Positions 21,773-25,367 of a DNA stretch of 25,367 nt are shown one piece after another; within the stretch, counting starts at the first letter, position 1, and each line of letters begins with the position of its first letter. Below the pieces are notes generated by a model. That model was not told the DNA's origin. It did not search any database and saw only the letters and a list, made by a program, of their open reading frames with translations. Source of the stretch: JAKOQB01 sp050258235 (GTDB lineage Bacteria > Pseudomonadota > Gammaproteobacteria > Burkholderiales > Burkholderiaceae_F); NCBI GenBank assembly GCA_050258235.1, contig JBLMYK010000258.1:1-25367 (forward strand), read 5' to 3'. The position numbers and the translations under genes were made by a program.

Positions 21773-22190
21773 CCGGCCACCCAAGGTGATCGTCACCAAG
21801 ATCGGATTCGACGGCCACGACCGCGGCAGCCGCGTTGTCGCCGCCTGCCTGCGCGACGCGGGCATGGAAGTCGTTTACACGCCGCCATGGCAGGAGCTTG
21901 CGGCGGTGGTGAAGCTGGCGATGGAAGAGGACGCCGACGTGATCGGCGTCTCCTCGCTCGCCACCGATCACCTGCTCGTGCCGAAGCTGGCGGCGATGCT
22001 GCGCGATGCGGGGATTCCCGAGGTGCAGGTGATCGTCGGCGGCATCGTGCCGCCGCGGGACGAGAAGCTGCTGCTGGATGCTGGTGTGGCGCGCGTATTC
22101 CACCCGGGTGCTTCGCTGGACGAGATTGTCACCGAGGTGCGCGCATTGACCCGCAAGGCGCGCGCGCTAAAGGAAGGAGTCACGCCATGA
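21765..22190 (+). CDS. B12-binding small subunit of an acyl-CoA mutase
   Basis: 141 aa, a free-standing cobalamin-binding domain like the small subunits of two-part mutases (HcmB is about 136 aa). It has the base-off/His-on signature DGHDRG in KIGFDGHDRGSRVVA, where the His replaces the lower axial base of cobalamin, the GVSSL segment (SxL motif), and VIVGGIVPPRD (GG motif). It carries adenosylcobalamin to the catalytic subunit. It starts within the TetR stop region (ATGAATGA) and overlaps the large subunit by four bases, so TetR and both subunits are translationally coupled. Confidence 0.93.
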   Translation: MNDRPPKVIVTKIGFDGHDRGSRVVAACLRDAGMEVVYTPPWQELAAVVKLAMEEDADVIGVSSLATDHLLVPKLAAMLRDAGIPEVQVIVGGIVPPRDEKLLLDAGVARVFHPGASLDEIVTEVRALTRKARALKEGVTP

Positions 22191-23869
22191 ACGAGCCCGC
22201 CAGCCGCTGGCTGCCGCAAGGCGAATTCGTGCAGGCCGAGCAGCGCTGGCGCGCCGCGTTCGATGCCAGCCCCGGCGCCGGCAAACGCGTCGTCAACCGC
22301 TCCGGAATCGAGGTGCAGCCGCTGTACGCCCCGCGCGATGCGGACGGCGTCGATTACCTGCAACGCCTGTCGTTCCCCGGCGAATACCCGTTCACGCGCG
22401 GCATCTATGCCTCGATGCATCGCGGACGCAGCTGGACGCAGCGCCAGCTGATCGGCCTTGGCACGCCCGAGGACTACAACGCGCGCCTGAAGGAGATCCT
22501 GGCGCAGGGCGCGACCGCGATCTCGCTGATCCCGTGCAATTCCGTCTACCGCGGCTACGACGCCGACGAGGTTCCGGTGGAACTCCTCGGGACCTGCGGC
22601 ACGGTGGTCAACACCATCGAGGACATGGATCGGGCGCTGGCCGACATCCCGCTCGATCGCATTTCCTGCGCGCTGAACGATCCGTCGCCGTTCACGCTGC
22701 AGGCGCTGCTGCTGACGGTCGCGCGCCGGCGCGGGATCGCCTGGACCAGCATCACCGGCACATCGAACCAGTCGGACTGCCTGTCCCACTTCGTCGCCAA
22801 CCACATGTTCTTCCGCCTCGCGCTGCCCGGGGCGCGCCGGCTGCTGGTCGATCACATCGACTTCTGCAACCGCCGGGTGCCAGGCTGGAATCCGCTGTCG
22901 GTGGTCGGCCAGCACATGCAGCAGGCCGGGGCGACACCGGCCGAGGCGATGGCCTTCACGCTTTCGTCCGCGATCCAATATGCGGAAGACTGCCTTGCGC
23001 GCGGCATGGACCCCGATCGGTTCCTGCCCCGCTTCACCTTCTTCTTCGACATCTCGATCAGCTTCTTCGAAGAGATCGCGAAATTCCGCGCCGGGCGGCG
23101 CATCTGGGCGAAGCTTGCCCGCGAGAGATTCGGCGCCAAGGATCCGAAGTCGTGGCGCTTCAAGTTTCACGGGCAGACCTCGGGGGTCGACCTCACCCGC
23201 CAGCAGCCGCTGAACAACATCGCGCGCGTCGCGGTGCAGGCGATGGCCGGCATCTTCGGCGGGCTGCAATCGCTGCATACCGACGGCCACGACGAGGTGT
23301 TCTCGACGCCGACGGTCGAGGGCGCGCGCATCGCCGTGTCGACGCAGAACATCCTGCGCGAGGAAGCCCACCTGACGGACGTGATCGATCCGCTCGGCGG
23401 CTCCTACTACATCGAGGCGCTCACCGACCAGATGCAGCAGAAGATCGAGGAGATCATGCGCCGCATCGAGGACGCCGGCGGCATGGCCAGTGCTGTGGAG
23501 CAGGGACTCGTGCAGCGGATGATCGGCGAGTCGGCGCTGCGGTTCCAGCAGCAGGTCGAGCGCGGCGAGCAGGTGATCGTCGGCGTGAACGCCTATCGGG
23601 TCGACGAGGACCCGGACGGTTATCGCGTGCTCGAGTACCCGGACCGCGCGCGAATCGAGGCCCACGTGCAGCGGGTTCGCGCCTTCAAGGCCGAGCGCGC
23701 CGGCGACGCTGTCGGCAAAGGCATCGACGGCCTGGCGCGCGCCGCGCAGGGCGAAGGCAACCTGATGGACGCGATCGTCGCCGCCGCCGATGCCGGCGCC
23801 ACGCACGGCGAGATCTGCGCAACACTGCGGCGCGAACTCGGATTCGGACAGCCCCTGTGCATCGTCTGA
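22187..23869 (+). CDS. Catalytic subunit of a B12-dependent acyl-CoA mutase, unusual active site
   Basis: 560 aa, the length of HcmA-type large subunits with no fused B12 domain. It has a TIM-barrel mutase core (YPFTRGIYASMHRGRSWTQRQ, PGWNPLSVVGQHMQQAGATPAEAMAFTL, FGGLQSLHTDGHDEVFSTPT, VIDPLGGSYYIEALT). Catalytic His243 aligns with His244 of methylmalonyl-CoA mutase. By eye against remembered sequences, the substrate-choosing positions differ. Leu88 stands where methylmalonyl-CoA mutase has Tyr89 and 2-hydroxyisobutyryl-CoA mutase has Ile90. Ile115 stands where the latter has Asp117. Asn205 stands where they have Arg207/Gln208. Gln242 replaces the Tyr before the His. So it is not a methylmalonyl-CoA mutase, and its substrate is unknown. 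AGGAAGGAG precedes ATG 22187. Confidence 0.92.
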   Translation: MNEPASRWLPQGEFVQAEQRWRAAFDASPGAGKRVVNRSGIEVQPLYAPRDADGVDYLQRLSFPGEYPFTRGIYASMHRGRSWTQRQLIGLGTPEDYNARLKEILAQGATAISLIPCNSVYRGYDADEVPVELLGTCGTVVNTIEDMDRALADIPLDRISCALNDPSPFTLQALLLTVARRRGIAWTSITGTSNQSDCLSHFVANHMFFRLALPGARRLLVDHIDFCNRRVPGWNPLSVVGQHMQQAGATPAEAMAFTLSSAIQYAEDCLARGMDPDRFLPRFTFFFDISISFFEEIAKFRAGRRIWAKLARERFGAKDPKSWRFKFHGQTSGVDLTRQQPLNNIARVAVQAMAGIFGGLQSLHTDGHDEVFSTPTVEGARIAVSTQNILREEAHLTDVIDPLGGSYYIEALTDQMQQKIEEIMRRIEDAGGMASAVEQGLVQRMIGESALRFQQQVERGEQVIVGVNAYRVDEDPDGYRVLEYPDRARIEAHVQRVRAFKAERAGDAVGKGIDGLARAAQGEGNLMDAIVAAADAGATHGEICATLRRELGFGQPLCIV

Positions 23870-25056
23870 CGAATTCGCCGGCCGCCTGGGCGGAGCGCAT
23901 CCGCGCCGGCGACCGCCTGGCGATCGCACGCGCGATCACCGCGGTCGAGAACTCGACCGCGGCGGCGCGGGCGCTGCACGACGCGCTGACGCCGCACTTT
24001 GGCCGCGCGCGCGTGGCGGGCATCACCGGTCCGCCGGGCGCCGGCAAGTCGACCTTGGTCAATGCGCTGATCCGCGAACTTTTGCGGCGCGACCGGCGCA
24101 TCGCGGTGCTCGCGTTCGACCCTTCGAGCCCATTCACCGGCGGCGCCGTGCTCGGGGACCGCGTGCGCATGGGGGAAACGCAGAGCGACGAGCGCATCTT
24201 CATCCGGTCGCTCGCGTCGCGCGGGCACCTCGGCGGACTCGCGCGCAATGCGACGCAGATCGTCGGCCTGCTCGACGCCGCCGGATTCGACTACGTTCTG
24301 GTCGAGACCGTCGGCACCGGTCAGTCCGAAGTGCAGATCATCGAGGTCGCGCCGACGCGGATCGTCGTCTGCCCGCCGGGCCTGGGCGATGAAATGCAGG
24401 CATTGAAGGCGGGCATCCTCGAGATCGCCGACGCGCTGGTGGTCAACAAGGCCGATCTGCCCGGCGCCGAGCGCACCGCGCGCGAGCTGCGCGCGATGCT
24501 CGCGCTGCGGCGACAGGAGCCGCGGCCACCGGTGCTGAATACCGTGGCGACGACCGGCGACGGTGTCGCCGCGCTGGCCGACTGGCTGGAAAGCCTCGAT
24601 GCGCGCGGCACCTGCCCGGTGCCCGCGCCAGCCGACATCCGAGCCCGCGGCCTGGTCCTCGGCCTGATGGCGCGCGACCGCTACGGCCAGCACCTGGGCA
24701 TCGAGGTGATCGACGCCGCGCTCGGCAGCGCGGCCGTGCGGATGCGCGTGGGCCGCGAGCACGTCAACTTTCTCGGTTCCTGCCACGGCGGCGCGATCTT
24801 CTCGCTCGCCGACATGGCGCTCGGCCTCGCATGCAACTCGCACGGCACGATCGCAGCAATGATAGACGCGCACATCGCGGTCACCGCCGGTGCGAAGGAG
24901 GGCGAGTGGCTGACCGCGCGCGCAACCGAGGTGAGCAGAACACGCAAGCTGGCCGTGTATCGGATCGAAGTGACGCGTGCCGAGGGCGTGCCGATCGGCA
25001 GCATGACCGGCACGGTCTACCTGACCGGCAAGCCTCTGGCTGAGGAAGCCGCCTGA
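23857..25056 (+). CDS. MeaB-type G-protein chaperone fused to a PaaI-type hotdog thioesterase
   Basis: 399 aa from GTG 23857, overlapping the mutase stop by 13 bases. Residues about 5-250 are a MeaB/ArgK GTPase that gates adenosylcobalamin loading and protects mutases: Walker A GPPGAGKST (58-66), FDPSSPFTGGAVLGDRVRM, LVETVGTGQSE, NKAD (197-200). Residues about 265-392 are a PaaI-like hotdog thioesterase: VNFLGSCHGGAIFSLADMALGLACNSHG, with HGG at 310-312 and Asp319 at the place of the catalytic Asp of PaaI. No stop or frameshift separates them; the linker is CPVPAPADIRARG. Ordinary MeaB proteins are ~330 aa and end in a helical dimerisation arm, which is missing here and replaced by the hotdog. 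It presumably serves this mutase and hydrolyses a CoA ester of its pathway. Confidence 0.9.
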   Translation: MHRLTNSPAAWAERIRAGDRLAIARAITAVENSTAAARALHDALTPHFGRARVAGITGPPGAGKSTLVNALIRELLRRDRRIAVLAFDPSSPFTGGAVLGDRVRMGETQSDERIFIRSLASRGHLGGLARNATQIVGLLDAAGFDYVLVETVGTGQSEVQIIEVAPTRIVVCPPGLGDEMQALKAGILEIADALVVNKADLPGAERTARELRAMLALRRQEPRPPVLNTVATTGDGVAALADWLESLDARGTCPVPAPADIRARGLVLGLMARDRYGQHLGIEVIDAALGSAAVRMRVGREHVNFLGSCHGGAIFSLADMALGLACNSHGTIAAMIDAHIAVTAGAKEGEWLTARATEVSRTRKLAVYRIEVTRAEGVPIGSMTGTVYLTGKPLAEEAA

Positions 25057-25064
25057 GGACGCGC

Positions 25065-25081
25065 CGCGGCGCAGCGCCGCG
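25065..25081 (+). terminator. GC hairpin after the mutase operon, possible weak terminator
   Basis: CGCGGCG-CAG-CGCCGCG is a perfect 7-bp stem starting 9 nt after the thioesterase stop. No T-run follows, so it is a doubtful rho-independent terminator; it may stabilise the mRNA end or only slow read-through into the reductase gene. Confidence 0.35.
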
Positions 25082-25111
25082 TCAACCCGCGGAGTATCGT
25101 CTGTCGCATCG

Positions 25112-25367
25112 ATGAAGACCGTTGCACTGCCGTCTGGCGAGCGCATCCCCGCGCTGGGTCTTGGCACCTGGAAGATGGGCGAGAACAAGCGCGCGCGGGA
25201 GCGCGAAGTCGCGGCGATCCGCGCCGCGCTCGACCTCGGCTACCGACTGATCGACACCGCCGAGATGTACGGCGAAGGCGGCGCCGAAGAGGCGATCGGC
25301 GCAGCGATCGCCGGCCGCCGCGAGCAGGTGTTCGTGATCAGCAAGGTCTATCCGCACAACGCCAGCC
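25112..25367 (+). CDS. Aldo/keto reductase, N-terminal fragment (runs off right edge)
   Basis: 85 codons are visible from ATG 25112. MKTVALPSGERIPALGLGTW is the usual N-terminus, and AALDLGYRLIDTAEMYGEGGAEEAIG contains the catalytic Asp and Tyr of the NAD(P)H-dependent aldo/keto reductase family, followed by VFVISKVYP of the barrel. The family reduces aldehydes and ketones in the cytoplasm. It lies 55 nt after the mutase operon on the same strand. Whether it belongs to the operon is unclear, since a GC hairpin lies between. Confidence 0.9.
   Translation, partial: MKTVALPSGERIPALGLGTWKMGENKRAREREVAAIRAALDLGYRLIDTAEMYGEGGAEEAIGAAIAGRREQVFVISKVYPHNAS

Noticed and set aside
22187..23869. Calling the large subunit methylmalonyl-CoA mutase
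   Set aside because: The fold matches, but the residues that bind the carboxylate and substrate (Tyr89 and Arg207 equivalents) appear to be Leu and Asn, and the subunit lacks a fused B12 domain.
24600..25056. PaaI-type thioesterase as a separate gene starting at an internal ATG near 24667
   Set aside because: No stop codon ends the GTPase before it, no Shine-Dalgarno is evident, and an ATG there would cut into the start of the hotdog fold; a fusion is the simpler reading.
21968..25188. Long minus-strand open frames antisense to the mutase and chaperone genes
   Set aside because: No protein family is recognisable, and the plus strand has complete catalytic motifs with coupled starts.

Overview
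The window is GC-rich, tightly packed bacterial chromosome and most likely comes from a betaproteobacterium. The reasons are the tRNA-Tyr/tRNA-Gly/tRNA-Thr/tuf order at the left edge, the DUF1289, DUF3455 and Liv-type transporter families, and frequent ATGA/GTGA stop-start overlaps. I see no insertion sequence, phage gene or CRISPR array. The taxonomic guess is inference from gene content only.

Layout. (1) 1-592: translation cluster on the minus strand, with a strong promoter, three tRNAs and the start of tuf. (2) 593-994: non-coding, with three adjacent hairpins. (3) 995-4134: an EamA/DMT exporter (minus), then a coupled pair (plus) of a small FMN-type split-barrel protein and a split-barrel/GAF/winged-helix-like protein. 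(4) 4135-5370: a hemerythrin-like protein and a one-haem secreted cytochrome c (minus), divergent from (5) 5527-9309: seven plus-strand genes with short gaps or overlaps (DUF1289, DsbA-fold isomerase, MaoC-like hydratase, PH-like membrane protein, metallo-beta-lactamase-fold hydrolase, DUF3455 lipoprotein, unknown secreted protein). (6) 9370-10226: a TetR regulator with a palindrome at its own start, and a 42-codon small ORF behind a second copy of that palindrome. (7) 10506-11201: a DUF1801 protein with a histone-H1-like Ala/Lys/Pro tail.

(8) 11260-20237 is one long minus-strand operon: acyl-CoA synthetase, small membrane protein, LivG, LivH, LivM, periplasmic binding protein, LivF, small lipoprotein and PaaK-like CoA ligase. 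A Crp/Fnr-type regulator diverges from it at 20396. The plan is uptake of an organic acid by a Liv-type ABC transporter followed by CoA activation. The substrate is not readable from sequence.

(9) 21108-25056 is the most unusual part: a self-contained operon with a consensus promoter overlapped by a 22-bp perfect palindrome, encoding a TetR repressor, a B12-binding mutase subunit, a catalytic acyl-CoA mutase subunit, and a MeaB-type GTPase fused in frame to a PaaI-type hotdog thioesterase. The catalytic subunit keeps the fold and the catalytic His but lacks the substrate-choosing residues of methylmalonyl-, isobutyryl- and 2-hydroxyisobutyryl-CoA mutases. It is therefore a candidate new-specificity B12 mutase with its own chaperone-thioesterase. 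An aldo/keto reductase follows and runs off the right edge.
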